Below are positions 9,701 to 21,470 of a stretch of DNA of 64,000 nucleotides, piece after piece (position 1 is the first letter of the stretch; every line of letters begins with the position of its first letter). The notes beneath the pieces are model-generated. The model searched no databases. It worked only from the letters and a program-made list of their open reading frames with translations, and was not told the origin of the DNA. The stretch is from Populus alba (lineage: Eukaryota > Streptophyta > Magnoliopsida > Malpighiales > Salicaceae). The DNA lies in assembly GCF_005239225.2 (NCBI RefSeq), contig NC_133301.1, positions 2,361,001 to 2,425,000 on the forward strand. The letters are read 5' to 3'. A program made the translations under genes and the position numbers.

Positions 9701-11272
9701 TCCCTCATGTTGTAATCTACTTTGTTTTGCCTTTGGTTACTTGGTCTGCTGGTGCATTTGTTCTGGACGAAATTTATTGCTTTAATTGATGTCAATGGTA
9801 TTTCTGTGAATGCCAGTCTAGGGTCATTTGAGAGTTGGGTCGGGTTTGGTGCATGAATCATGTTTTCAGTGTTTGATTATGTTTTATTACCATGGTTTTG
9901 GATGTTTCAGAACAACGTAAAAATGGTGTTGGTTTGTTTTTGCAAACCCATGTTTTGAAAAAATCAAAATTTGAGTGCTTCATATATTCCTTTGCCTTGG
10001 ATGTAGTCTTAGAAACCTCATTTGAGAAGCTAGAATATGCATAGTAAACTTGTTATTTTGTATTGTATTGGTTTGTTTCTTTGGTATGGATTTGATTGTG
10101 TATGGAATGTGTGTTGTTGACATGGAATTGAAATTTACTTGGCTTCTTTCTAGGCTATTACACCTTACTTTTCACCATGCATCGGATGCTGTTTTTTTTT
10201 ATGGGGTTATGTTGATTTTTATGAGCTCATTGAAAATGATTTTTGCGGTTGTTATCTTAGAAGTGACTGTCATTTTAGTGTATTTTAATTTCAATAATAT
10301 AATGCGCTTCTGTTCTGGCTCTTGGTTAGCATGTGTACTGTAGTTGGAATATAGTTTTAGTAGTGACATGTTCTATATGCTGAATGTATCTCATTTGCAG
10401 GTTGATGCGCTACAAGGGTTTCAAGGAGGGTCATAAAAGGATTCTTGTTGCCACTGATTTGGTTGGCAGGGGTATTGATATTGAACGTGTCAACATTGTT
10501 ATTAACTATGATATGCCAGACTCTGCTGACACCTACTTGCACAGGGTAAATTCAATTGAACTTGTTCAACATATCTGCTTGCTGGCTTTCCTTTCCAGCG
10601 CATCATATTTGTTGAAATGTCTTACAGTTGTGCTTTTTTTATTAAAAAAATCCATGACAGGTTGGTAGAGCTGGTAGGTTTGGCACAAAGGGCCTTGCAA
10701 TTACCTTTGTATCATCAGCTTCCGACTCTGATGTTCTCAACCAGGTCCTGCAATTAATTTTGTTTCATCAAATTGGTAGCGTTTTCTTAAATTTCTTGCT
10801 TGTTCTAAAACTTACTATTTTGATTGCAGGTTCAAGAGAGGTTTGAGGTGGATATAAAGGAGCTACCGGAGCAGATTGATACATCTACATATAGTAAGTT
10901 TCTCAATGCACATTTTTTTCAAAAAAAAAAAAGTTGTAAGAATTTGTTGTCTTCATTATTTTGTTTTACCTTTTCTATGTTTATCCAAAAAGCAAATAAG
11001 AACAGACCCTGCTTTCCATTCTCCTGTCCTTGTTGGCATCTTCTTGTCCTTTTTAAACTTGTGGGATAGTAACAGTAACCAGCAATACTATGAGCGTGCT
11101 TGCTGGTTAATTGGGAATTATGAGAGCAACCGTGCAACCTAAATAGGCTTCACCCTTTTGTTATTGGCCTGCAATTTCGTTTCCTAACTCTTTATGTTTA
11201 TGGCATTGTTGGAATAATATGGCACTATATGCTCATTGTTTGCAAACATTCTCATTTGCAGTGCCATCGTAA
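6775..11272 (+). CDS. UAP56: DEAD-box ATP-dependent RNA helicase UAP56 type (RH15/RH56)
   Basis: Eleven exons: 6775-6890, 7027-7127, 7598-7770, 7873-8104, 8222-8340, 8891-8947, 9450-9634, 10401-10545, 10661-10744, 10830-10893, 11262-11272. They join in frame to 428 residues, the family's normal length. Motifs: acidic N-terminus ([12 protein letters not shown]), motif I AKSGMGKT at 91-98, HTRELA 123-128, TPGR 174-177, motif II DECD 198-201 (DECD rather than DEAD is diagnostic of UAP56/DDX39), SAT 230-232, [10 protein letters not shown] 345-354 and [10 protein letters not shown] 375-384. The C-terminus TSTYMPS depends on a last exon with only 11 coding bases. UAP56 is the helicase of the TREX complex; it loads export adaptors on mRNA and also acts in splicing, in the nucleus. 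No lesions were seen. Confidence 0.96.
8619..8672 (+). other. G-rich tract in UAP56 intron 5 (potential G-quadruplex)
   Basis: Within intron 5 (8341-8890), a poly-T/CT stretch is followed by at least five runs of three or more G (5G, 10G, 4G, 4G, 6G) in about 50 bases on the transcribed-sense strand. The sequence composition is unlike the rest of the gene. Quadruplex formation is possible but untested. Confidence 0.6.
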
Positions 11273-13872
11273 AGGAGATTCAATCAGCATATGGTGGTAG
11301 TCCCTTTCTATCTTATTTGTTCTGCATACTGCCTAATGGTTTGTATTGGTGAATCTACTCAATGGTGTGTATGCTACTTTTGAACTCCCTGTAGCCTTTG
11401 GGAACTCTTGGGGCCGCGCTTTTTTGGACGTGGAGTTTGCGTAACTATTCGCAGTATAACTAGTTTAGATTTGCAGGAGAGCGCCATATTATCTTATGTA
11501 TTAATGTTTTAGATAAGCTAAAATTGAAATATTTTTAGTGCTTTTTCGCTTTTTTAATGTTAGCTTAGCCTTGGTGGCGTTTGATCGGCAAGGTTTTTAT
11601 TAAGTTCTTTCTATATAAGGGATTTGCTAGTGGTAACATGAGCGCGAGTGTGCTTTGATTTTATTCGGGTGGTATTAGTAATGGATTGAGCAACGCGTGT
11701 AATTAATGTATAGGTAGAGGTGAGATGGGCTAATAAGCATGGAGAGATTCAGCATGGGAGATAAAAGATATAGATTAAATGGATACAAGGTGTTTAAAAA
11801 TCGTTGTGGTCAAGCATGTCCAATCGGGTCATGGGGTCATTAAATCATCTCAGAATTTACCCCTTCGCTTCCTTTACTCGTCTCTTAATTTGAAGTAGTA
11901 GTTGCTTTACATTAGGTTTTGTTGAATACCCGATCAAATGCTGGTCATTCTGTTTAATAGTAGAAAGTCATGTCTGCTTGGTGATGTGTTGTTTTTACCC
12001 TTTGATATCAGGGTGAAATGAATGACGTGTTTTGGCTTTTTCCTGTATCTTCATCCTATCGATAATCCTAAACTAAACTAGAGGATTTATTATCTTTACT
12101 AATACGAAGCTTGTTATCAAATCTTGATGTATTGATCCTGAGCTGAGGAAATCAGAGTCGGGCGATTAGAATGATTATTTGCTAGTTGCTAGCAGATCAG
12201 GTTCACATCTAGTGACTTGAGGCCTTCTATCAACTAAGATTTTGTTTTGAAGTCTTTTCAAGTGTTTAGTAGTATGCTGACAATCTATTTATGTTTAGAT
12301 AATGTCCCAGTGGATAAATTTGTCTATTAAAAGGGATATGGATAAGACAAACTTGGTTAATTCTTTACTATTTATGTTTTTTATATAATATCTTTTGAAA
12401 AGATCAAAACGAGATTTAAAAAAAATAAAATCAGTGGGTTTTATTAGTTACAGGTCTTCTTAGATTTTTATCTTGGTTAGGTTAATTTCTTCTCCATTTT
12501 TTTAAAAACCTAAACTCTTGTTATTGATCTATTAATTTGATTGAGTGGTGACCTGACTTGGTAGTTGACTAGGGATATTAAGGGATCTATTAATTTGATT
12601 GTGGTGGCGGCCTGACTTGGTAGTTGACTAGGGATATTAAGGTTGGACTTGGTAGCATAGTTATTAAATTCGATTTAGAGATTTACTTGGGTTAAGGGAT
12701 CAGGTTTTAGGTTTCATGGATTAATTTAAATGTATTAAAAAAATATTTTAAAAAAAAAGTTTTTTTATTTTACATATTAAAAAGATATTATATTAATTTT
12801 TTTAAGTTGAAGTATTTTAAAAAAAAAAAATTTTATTCCACATTAAAAAACATAATTTTTTTCTTATAAATATGGAGTATATATATTAAAAGGTTTCAAA
12901 TTTTATATTGAAAAAATAATATATATTATATATATATAAATATATATATATTAAAAATTTAAATTATTTTTATACATTATTATATCTTCTACACCAGTTT
13001 TATAGTGTGACAACATAGATGCAATGTATTTGTGTTCTAATATGATGTATCATGCATGCACAAAACTTATAAAAATTTATTTTTATTTTGTATGGGATCA
13101 GATGATGAACAACTGTCTTCAATTTAAACTTGTTTCAAATAGAGATTAACGAGTGCTACAAGGTTTTATCTTTTGAAGACCAACCTTAAGGCACACCACC
13201 CTCCCTTATAATTATGGCGGTGTGATTGTAGTATATTTAAATATAATCTTAAATTTGAATTCTTATTACACTCATAATACATGTCTTGTAATACTCATGT
13301 AAAATACTAAGAAAATAAAAAAGATTTCGTTTACGACTAGAATTATGAAACTTTATAGTTAAGAAATGGAATTAGACAAGAATTTATTAAAAAATTTTAG
13401 ATCTAATTGATTTATTTATTAATGAATATAATTTTTTTATATATAAAAATTTGATTAGAAATATAAAAAATAAATAATTAAATTGCTTTTAATTACAATT
13501 ATCGTGTGACAAGGATGTTTAAGATGACCAATTATTTAATGCTAAATAATTCTTAAAAAATATTATGAACATTAAATTGTTTCTTCAACTCATCATAGGT
13601 TATATTGAGATATTAATTAATTCATATCAAAATTGATGATAATTTATGTTGGAAACTAATTTCAATTGTATAGAAATCATGTGCTATGAACAATGAGATT
13701 TTAAAATCTGACACATTGTGAGTTGGAGGCTCGGAGTATTGAAACTTGTGACTTTTTTTGGCTAAGTCTCGAGATAATGACTGAAATGTAAAACAAGTTT
13801 CTTATCAGGACATGAGATTCTCAATTGTTTAAGTTGACAAATGTAAGAGAAATGCGTGTGAAAAAAGAGATG
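11273..13872. other. UAP56 3' UTR followed by AT-rich intergenic DNA
   Basis: The first 300-400 bases are likely 3' UTR. The remainder has no coding evidence and becomes very AT-rich from about 12700 to 13000, with TA runs. Confidence 0.6.
12526..12642. repeat. Tandem duplication, about 58 bp x 2
   Basis: The segment 12526-12583 is repeated at 12584-12642 with only a few changes, including a small insertion/substitution around GTGGTGGCGG. Both copies contain CTGACTTGGTAGTTGACTAG. Confidence 0.9.
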
Positions 13873-13905
13873 GGTAATGAGATAGTGTTTGTGTGGAGTA
13901 CTAAG

Positions 13906-14733
13906 TTCCGTTTGTTTTCAGAAATTCACTTTTCTGGAAATTATTTTCCTCACTTTTTCATGTTTGGCAAATACATGGAAAGTGAGTCAAAGGAAATTCA
14001 ATTTCAGTCAAAGAAAAAGGTTAAGTTTAACATAAGTAAAGTGTTTTCCGCTTTTAATTCTTGGAAAACACTTTCCTGATGTGGGCCAATACTGCGTTGT
14101 CATGTTTTTTCTGTAACTATTCATGTTAATTGCACTGTTCAGTGAACAGTGCAGTTTAGTGCACTGTTCACTTGCCTGCGGGAACTCTTTTTTTTTTTTT
14201 AAGTGTACTATTTTTTTAACATTTTAAAAAAAATAGTTTAGAGTGAATTTTATACCTTAATATTTTATCCAATTTTATTACATGCTAAAAATATTATTAA
14301 AACTATAGTTTTTGTCGGATGTATTTCGTACATAATGAAATTATAAATGGATTTCATAGAATAGTAAAAAATATTTCACAAGCTTATTTCTTTATAATAT
14401 GATATGATATATATAGTTATATTTTATAAAATAAGCTATGTACGAATATAGAATATAATAAAAAAAATTCATCATTATACATTTTAGATTTTTTTTTTAT
14501 TGTAAGTGATTAAATATTTTATATATATTAGATAAATTTGAAAAAAAAAATAATTTATTAATAAATTATTTTCCAATTCATTTTCCATAATACAACCAAA
14601 CACTGGAAAGTGTTTTTCATAACACTACCAAACATCGGAAAAATACTTTTTCAGAATTCACTTTTCATGAATTCACTTTTTCTAAGAATTCACTTTTCAA
14701 AAAGAAATTATTTTCCTGCAAACAAACGAAGCT
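13906..14733. mobile_element. MITE-like non-autonomous DNA transposon
   Basis: Terminal inverted repeats: the left end TTCCGTTTGTTTTCAG matches the reverse complement of the right end (AACAAACGAAGCT), and both are followed inward by A/T-rich words with GGAAA and TTTTCC. There is no open frame with a domain. The interior carries a near-perfect palindrome (14131-14151). A related element with the same ends lies at 25604-26091. A 33-bp direct repeat flanks it (13873-13905 and 14734-14766). Confidence 0.7.
14131..14172. repeat. Palindrome GCACTGTTCA-N-TGAACAGTGC with a third arm
   Basis: Two 10-base arms separated by one base, followed about 10 bases later by another GCACTGTTCA arm. It sits inside the MITE-like element and can fold as a tight hairpin. 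Confidence 0.85.
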
Positions 14734-14766
14734 GGTAATGAGGTAGTGTTTGTGTGGAGTACTAAG

Positions 14767-15707
14767 AGTAAGAGTAATATATAGTGTCAAGTATGTTTGG
14801 GCGAATTTATCTTTTTACTTGGTAACATATGATATTTATAGATATCAAAAGCCACATAAGCTTACCTGGTGAGAGAAAAAATAATAAAAAAATATTTCAT
14901 TTCTTAGAACACGAGTCATTGATTAATGTGCCAGCTTGTCTTTGGTCAATACATTGATGCTTGAGAGTAAATTATTGATGGAAAAGGTGCTTATGTTAGG
15001 AAAGTTAGTGCAGAGTCAAACTTAAAAACATGTGGATAGCTAGAAAAAGAAAAGATGAAGGAGAACTACTGGTAGCATCAGAGATTAAACCAAAAAATGA
15101 AAATGAAAACAACGGAAATACTGAAAAAATAGAAAACTCTGACGAGCAAGTTTTTGATAACAATATCACATCATCCATTTCGTTGGTATTTTCCATCGGT
15201 ATTTTATATTTGGTAAATGACACGAATGTTCTTATAGAACATGAAATTTAATTCATTGTGCATTCTAGAAAATGAACCAAATCGATCGACGAGTATCTCT
15301 GCAATCTTGGGGGGGGAAAATCTGTGGGAGTTTCTTGATAATTCTTCATTCTAAACTGATAAGACCTAAGTAAAACAAATAAGATCGATATTAGAAGTAG
15401 TTTCATTTTTTCTTCTCCTGGTGAGTGTTTTGAATTTGTTCTACTTGTCGAATGAGCTTTTGTCTCCATCAATTGTCAATTTTCCAAAACAATGAGAGTG
15501 AGAAGATTAGGAGTAATTGCATTTCTTGGGTCTCAAGTATCAAAACAGCGCCGACCACTCACAGCTTTCCAAATGCATACAAAAAGAGGAATTTATATTG
15601 TCCAATAATCCGAATCTCTCCTCAAACATCACTGTTTTCAACTAGAAAACAACAATACATTACAACAGACACTTCAGTTGCCTGTAGAATCGAGTCAGGA
15701 CTTATAT
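14767..15707. other. Intergenic stretch and LecRK relic upstream region
   Basis: Open frames here are short and without recognisable domains. I see no gene. Confidence 0.5.
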
Positions 15708-17814
15708 ATGTGTAAGAAAAATAACAGAAGTCTTGGGCTCTATTCTGTAGCCACAGCAAGGGGTATTCTTCTCTTCCTAATCTGCATCTTTCTCAATGAA
15801 GCAGCTCTAAACCAAGCTTCTTTAGATCCCAGTGTGAAGGAGACATCCTTCTCGTACCCCTCGTTCGATGCTGATAGTTGCAATTCTACTCTGATATGTA
15901 GGGGCTCAGTAAGCGTTGGCGACAGGAGCTTGAAACTTACACCAGAACCACTGCCAGTCGATTCGAACTCGACACAACCTGTGCTGAAGGACCAGATTGG
16001 CAGGGTTCTATTTCATCACCCTGTGATTGCATGGCTCTCGTATATCAATACAACGTTCACAGTCAGGATTTTTGCCTTTCCAAATACGGCCACCAATGGA
16101 GATGGGATGGCGTTTATAATGGCTCAGAACAACAGTCCTTCTCCACCTGATAGCGAGGGCTCATATCTTGGAGTCCTGGATAAGTCAACAGAAGGTGAAT
16201 CTCCACTATAAACTGCATGCATATGTAAGTTTTTTGATCATGTGTTGATGTTGAGCGTCTGCATAGTTTAGTCCATCACAAATCTAAATGCATCAGGAGG
16301 AAAATTCATGTAGCACAGTTGTTGATTGATCCTAATCAAGAGCTTAATTCGTAAGAATATTTTCTCTCTGTGAAATGAGAGACAGGTGGTGTTACTCGAC
16401 AGATAGCTGTGGAGCTTGACACTTACCCGAATGAGTTCGATACAGATGGAAACCATATGGGCAATGGGCATTGATACAGCAAGCATAACAAATCCAGTAG
16501 CAGCTAAGAGTCTGAACAGAACAGGCATTTACCTTACAAGTGGAAGAGATATCACGGTTCAAATTGTTTACGATAGCTCGACAGAGGAGCTCCAATATTT
16601 GTTGCTTATGCAGGGAACCCACTAGTGAGTTTCCTGAATCAGTCTATTGACATGTCAAAATGGGTTCCGAATTCTGTTTATGTGGGCTTCTCAGCCGCTA
16701 CAGGGCCTTTCGCAGAGGCTCATGAGGTTTTGAATTGGACTTTTCAGTAAACATCATTGCCAGACTTGAAGAAAGCTTCTGAGAAAGAAAATAGAAAAAG
16801 GTTCTTCTTGACTGTTGCAATTGTCGTGGCAGGATTGGGGGTGCTGATACTATTCACTTTACCGCTTGCTTTAAGGGATTTAAGGAAGAGAAAAGAGAGG
16901 AGTAAAAGGAGAGCTGAAGTTGAAAGCCGGTCAATGAGAGCAGCAAATGCACCCAAAATGTTTACATATAGACAACTCTCAAAGGCTACTCTTAAATTCA
17001 GCAGGGAAAACCTGTTGGGAACTGGTGGTTTTGGAAGTGTTTACAAAGGTATCATTTCCTCGGATCCTCCCATGATCTTAGCAGTAAAAAAGATCTCAGC
17101 AACTAGCTAGGTACAAATTATTAACAGGCCTGGCATCAGGCATTACTTTACCTCCATGAGCAATGTGGCCATCCTATTGTTCACCGAGATGTTAAACCGA
17201 ATAATGTAATGTTGGACTCCGATTTCAATGCTCGATTAGGCGATTTCGGCCTTGCAAGATTGCTCAGCAGCGATTCTGCAGTTACAACAATGCTTGCTGG
17301 CACTCCTGGATACTTGGCTCCTGAAGTAGCTTACACAGGAAAGGCTGCACCAGAATCTGATGTCTACAGCTTTGGCATGGTTGTAATAGAAGTCGTGACA
17401 GGACAACGCTCAAGGGGTATTTTCGAAGAAAATAGATTACTAGATTATGTATGGAGTTCACATGGAAGAAAAACATTGCTTGAAGGTGTTGACCGAAAGC
17501 TAGAAGGCAAGTACGATGAACAACAAGTGAAGAGGACATTACTTGTTGGACTTGCTTGCTTGCATCCTGACGCTAAGACTCGTCCAACTATTAGAAAAGT
17601 AGAGCAGATTTTCTTGAACCCCGATGAGCCTCTGATGGAGGTGCCAGAATGGAGGCCAAATGCATTTTTTGTGCCTCTTTCTTCCTCTGCTTCAACCACA
17701 AGGTCTGCAACTGATTTTGGGTCTAAAAGTGACGACGATGTCTTGTTGCAGTCAACCCCTGAAGAGATGGTCCTTGATGAGATTGTTGTCCACCATGAAG
17801 ATTCTGACATATAA
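15708..17814 (+). pseudogene. L-type lectin-domain receptor kinase (LecRK), broken
   Basis: It begins with ATG 15708 and a hydrophobic signal (GILLFLICIFLNEAAL), then a legume-lectin domain (FSYPSFD, GDGMAFIMAQ, VELDTYPNEFDTDGNH, VYVGFSAATG). A membrane segment follows (FFLTVAIVVAGLGVLILF), then a Ser/Thr kinase (GTGGFGSVYKG, VKK, HRDVKPNNVML, GDFGLARLL, GTPGYLAPE, SDVYSFGMVV). Lesions: a 7-bp tandem duplication at 16457-16470, a one-base loss near 16593, TAA at 16748-16750, loss of roughly 90-100 codons between the VKK lysine region and the catalytic loop with a stop at 17108-17110, and a one-base gain near 17139. A GT-AG intron (16195-16385) splits the lectin domain. The deleted kinase core means no active kinase. 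Intact relatives sense extracellular ligands at the plasma membrane. Confidence 0.93.
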
Positions 17815-17977
17815 AATTGTGCTCTTGTGGGTGTTGAAGATAGAATTTTACTTCCATTTCCTTATTTCCATCTGCATTTTGTGTACGTTTTTCAGCTGTT
17901 AATTTTATCATTTACACTTGGAAAGAAGCTGACAGAGGACTATAATCAAAGACTAGCAACAGATGTAATTCTCTTAC

Positions 17978-18055
17978 CTCCAGCCATACAGAAGTAGTTT
18001 CACTTCCAGTGAAGAGGTTTTGACCAGCAAAAATGGTGTCTCCTTGCTTCACTGC
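17978..18055 (-). pseudogene. Isolated exon-like fragment, unidentified
   Basis: On the minus strand a 78-base segment is framed by a CTTGCAG acceptor and a GTAAGA donor and is open for exactly 26 codons, including [20 protein letters not shown]. No neighbouring exon is visible on either side. I do not recognise the family. It may be a captured or left-over exon, or chance. Confidence 0.35.
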
Positions 18056-18548
18056 CTGCAAGACCAATTTGATAGTTACAAAAATTGTATGAAAAAAATA
18101 AATATATTACATAAACACACGTACAATTCCTTTGATCAAAAAAAGAAAAGCCAACACGCTTAATTTTAAGATTTGTGGATAGATCAGTTTATTATAAGAA
18201 ATAATTATATATATAAAATACTTTCATTTTAGACTTTGTAGATTTTGCAATGTTCCACTTTGGTCCCTATAGATTGAAATTTTGCAATATTAACTCTTCA
18301 GTTTCATACAAGTTCCAATTATGTCTTTTGTTGTTAAAGTTTGGTTTGATGATGCTGTTGGCTTTTGCAATTGTTGTGGCTCTAATGACATTGTTTGACG
18401 ATGACAATAAATTATGATGTGTTTTTCCTATAAATACCTTATACATAATTTTTTTTTTCCTTCACAATATATCAGAAAAGAAGTTATATATATAAAATGC
18501 TATTTTTTTAACATTTTTTTTCTCCTATCTTTTCTCTATTTAAGAAGC

Positions 18549-18748
18549 TGTTTGGGAATGCAGTGCAAACCGTGTTCTCAAAAAAATTTTTTTTTTTTTA
18601 CTAAAAATAATTTTTTTTGTATCTTTTGGATTGTTTTGATGTGTTGATCTCAAAAATAATTTTTAAAAATAAAAAAATATCATTTTAATATATTTCGATA
18701 TAAAAATACTTTGAAAAACAACCACAATTATACTCCTAAATAAGCCCT
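18549..18748. mobile_element. Short AT-rich MITE
   Basis: It starts with CTGTTTGGGAATGCAG, has the internal words GGATTGTTTTGATGTGTTGA and AAAATAATTTTTAAAAAT, and ends with ATACTCCTAAATAAGCC. The same arrangement recurs at about 22338-22528, 22930-23140, 24980-25185 and in each unit of the 44.6-54.9 kb array. Confidence 0.65.
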
Positions 18749-18941
18749 AAAATATAAAACAAAAAAAATCCGAAAAGGTGATCTTGTCTTAATTGACATC
18801 AGCTACTTAACAACAAAGCTCTATATTGAAATTTTTTGGAAAATCTGGATTGAAAGTAAGAGGTTTAACACTACAGGGGCCAAAATGAAACCTTAAAGGA
18901 AGAGTTTAGTGAGATCAAATAGGAGAAAAGAAATGCAAAAG

Positions 18942-19013
18942 TGCGTCTGCCGGGAGTCGAACCCGGGTTTATTGCTTGGAAGGCAATTATCCTAACCGTT
19001 GGACTACAAACGC
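18942..19013 (-). tRNA. tRNA-Gly (anticodon TCC)
   Basis: A 72-nt cloverleaf on the minus strand: acceptor GCGTTTG with CAGACGC (one T:G wobble), D arm TAGTCCAACGGTTAGGATA, anticodon stem ATTGC/GCAAT with loop CTTCCAA (anticodon TCC), T arm CCGGG-TTCGACT-CCCGG and discriminator A. Intact A and B boxes, no intron. Confidence 0.95.
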
Positions 19014-20199
19014 CTGCTGATGTACTGTTAATATATATTTTAGATATAACAGTATGATACATATGAGCTATCGTCAAGAAACGGACAGAGAAGAAAGCAA
19101 AGGCCGGCTGTAGTGTTAGGATGTTGAAAACATGGTACAAAATAAAAATAAAATAAATGAGATCAAAGTACAATTCGAGAATCCAAGTCAAATTCTTGGC
19201 TATAGACTCCCTTTCATGTCTCTTTCTTCCCTTTCAACGTCGTTTATCTAACCACCCACCAGGTAACTGTGACGGTCCGGCAGTGCATGAAGGAGCAAGA
19301 CCCAAGTTGAAGCTGGAGAAGAAATGAGGGAGGCGTGTTGGAAAAGACTACCTACAGCAAAAAGATAAGATGAGCACGTGTATGGTCAAGATTGGTTAAG
19401 AAGTATTTACATGGAGGGCTGAGATAATGAAGTTCCTGTGACTTACAGTTGGCAGGGAATAAGTTCAAAGATAAACAGCACCGTTTAGAAGAAGAAAAGG
19501 AATTCAAATACAAAATAGATAAATAAATACAGTTGGGAAGCCCATCTGTTATTTCTAATTTTCAACTAACCGAGAATTATAATAAAAAGGGAGGAAATGG
19601 TTGCAGATAAACAGGAAATTGCTTTGAAGCAAATCTCATTCACTCAAAGGCTCGGGTTACCTCAAAGTTGCCCAGAAATTTAGATTAGAGTTTACCTACG
19701 TTGCATTGTTCTTTCAATTCAAGTTCTTTAAAATATTTCGTTTCATTTGTTATTTTAATATCTCCAGTTTTTACATTAAGGCTCAGGTACAAGAAAAGCA
19801 ATAAGAATTCCAGAATCTTTCCCTTAATTATCAAGTCCATTACAGTAACACCTCCTCTCGCTCATTCACACATGAGACCCTTTTACTTGTGTCTATCTCC
19901 ATTGATCATTTTGATGAAAAGAAGATGTCTTTTGCTGTTTCTTCGAGAGAAAGAACACAAACTTTCTGCTGTACTTTTCAATGTAACTAGTTGGTATTTA
20001 ATGTTTGCTTGAGGTATATAGTGATCTATAAAAGGGAGGGGAGCAAGTTTGATTACTAACTGGGAAAATGCGTTTCCCATTTTCTGTAAGTAAGGACACA
20101 TTTGTTAGTTTCGTAATTTTGATCTCTCTCTTTAGTTTTTGCCACAGCTTTCATGTCTCTCCAGTGCAATGCATGCAACGCGTGTCTTTAATTGGTGCA
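19014..20199. other. Intergenic DNA
   Basis: No gene, tRNA or clear transposon end is visible. Confidence 0.5.
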
Positions 20200-20868
20200 T
20201 CATGCCCTGCGTCCGATGAGGAGTCTCGATGAAACAGCTTCATTATTCAATGTAGATGATGATATAGTGAAGAGAACCAGTGATGGTTTTCTGGTTATGA
20301 TAAACTGCAGCTGTCTGGCTGAGAACAGATTCTTCACCTGGCACTTCGACTAGGTACGAGGTCTAAAGGGGGGATATTTGGGAGACCATTTCGTTGAGAT
20401 TTGGTTCATCTGTGGTTGTAATGCCAGAAAAGGTGTTGATTCCATCGCTAGTAGTGACTCTTGATCTTTTATGTAGCTGTTCTAACAATGCAGACATGGT
20501 AATCTGCAAGCTGGTTCCACATGGAGATACTCTTCTTACAATATGTTCTCGGTTTAGAGCTAACACAGCCATATTGAATAGGCTAGACAATCCAGGAAGG
20601 ATCAGATATTTTGTCTATCCCAAAACCAGGTAAGAAAAGTGATTTTTGCTTTTGGGATTGATGATTAGTGTAATCTAAGACTAGTTTTTTGTTTGTTCAG
20701 TAAATTAGCGTGGAAGAATGACTTGTTTGCAGCCCGTGTGAGACATGGAGTAAAACACAGATTAAGATGGTGGGAGTCTATTGTTTCATATGATAAATAT
20801 GTCAGTGTCTTTGATTGGTTACTTGAACATGAACAAGAGCTGCCGTCTGAATTACATGTTGTTTGATT
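20200..20868 (+). pseudogene. LysM receptor ectodomain relic with an extra 3' exon
   Basis: The translation shows the layout of a LysM receptor-like kinase ectodomain. The end of LysM1 (SLDETASLFNVDDDIVKRT) is followed by CSC. LysM2 (GDIWETISLRFG, PEKVLIPSLVVTLDLL) is followed by CSC. LysM3 (KLVPHGDTLLTICSRF) follows. Reading continuity is lost after FTWHFD, where TAG at 20353-20355 and a frame change precede GDIWETIS. A further frame change seems present after NRLDN. There is no membrane segment or kinase. A GT-AG intron (20630-20700) leads to a second exon that stays open to TGA (KLAWKNDLFAARVRH...SELHVV), a tail I do not recognise. It is probably a truncated pseudogene; a short secreted product is less likely. 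Confidence 0.6.
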
Positions 20869-20989
20869 TGCTCTTAATTTGGTCATTATCTAACAGTAAA
20901 GAGTTAGAATTTCAGAGGATATGAGGTAAAACAGTAGTTCTTGCCTTTTTCTCTCTTGTTTTACAAAGCTAGTGTTTTCCATTAATCTT

Positions 20990-21470
20990 CATGGACTGAA
21001 ATTAAAAGAATAATTAGTTTTTTTTTTTTTAATTTCATCTTACAATATTGAATTATTTGGGAATTGAATTTAATGACATGTTTCAATTATTTTTTTATTG
21101 GGTTATCTTAATCTCATAACCTAGATCGTGATTTTGATAGGTTAACTTAATTGGTTCGAGTCTTTATTTACATTTTTTTCAATTGATTTTTTTCTTAATT
21201 TTATCCTTTTATTTTAAATTTATTGACAATTAATCTTTATAATTTATTTTCTATGAGTTTATTATAGTCTCATGACTCAAATACAAGTTAACTCAAATAA
21301 ATCTGAATCAATTAAATATGTTGTTGTCTTAGTATTTGTACATGAAAAATTTATCTTAAATATTTACTTTGAGTCAAACTATGTTTTTATTAGTTATTCA
21401 GGTTGTTTTTAAACCTATCAAAGTGACCAAGTTACATGTTTTAATTTGTTTCTACTAGAAAAAATATAAA
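20990..21470. repeat. Degenerate ~150-bp repeat units (two) with terminal module
   Basis: Two copies of a motif GGTTATC..TCTCATAACC / ..TCATGACTC spaced about 154 bases apart. They are followed by a module (TTTTTATTAGTTATTCAG.. and ..ACCTATCAAAGTGACC) also found at the end of the 23.3-24.4 kb array, so both are copies of one repeat family. Confidence 0.6.

Larger units (their letters stand above)
17815..18941. other. Spacer between LecRK relic and tRNA-Gly
   Basis: It contains an isolated exon-like piece (17978-18055, minus) and a MITE (about 18549-18748), listed separately. Otherwise no gene is seen. Confidence 0.5.

Noticed and set aside
18871..19191. Minus-strand open frame of 106 codons
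   Set aside because: Its centre is a read-through of the tRNA-Gly gene; the flanks have no domain.
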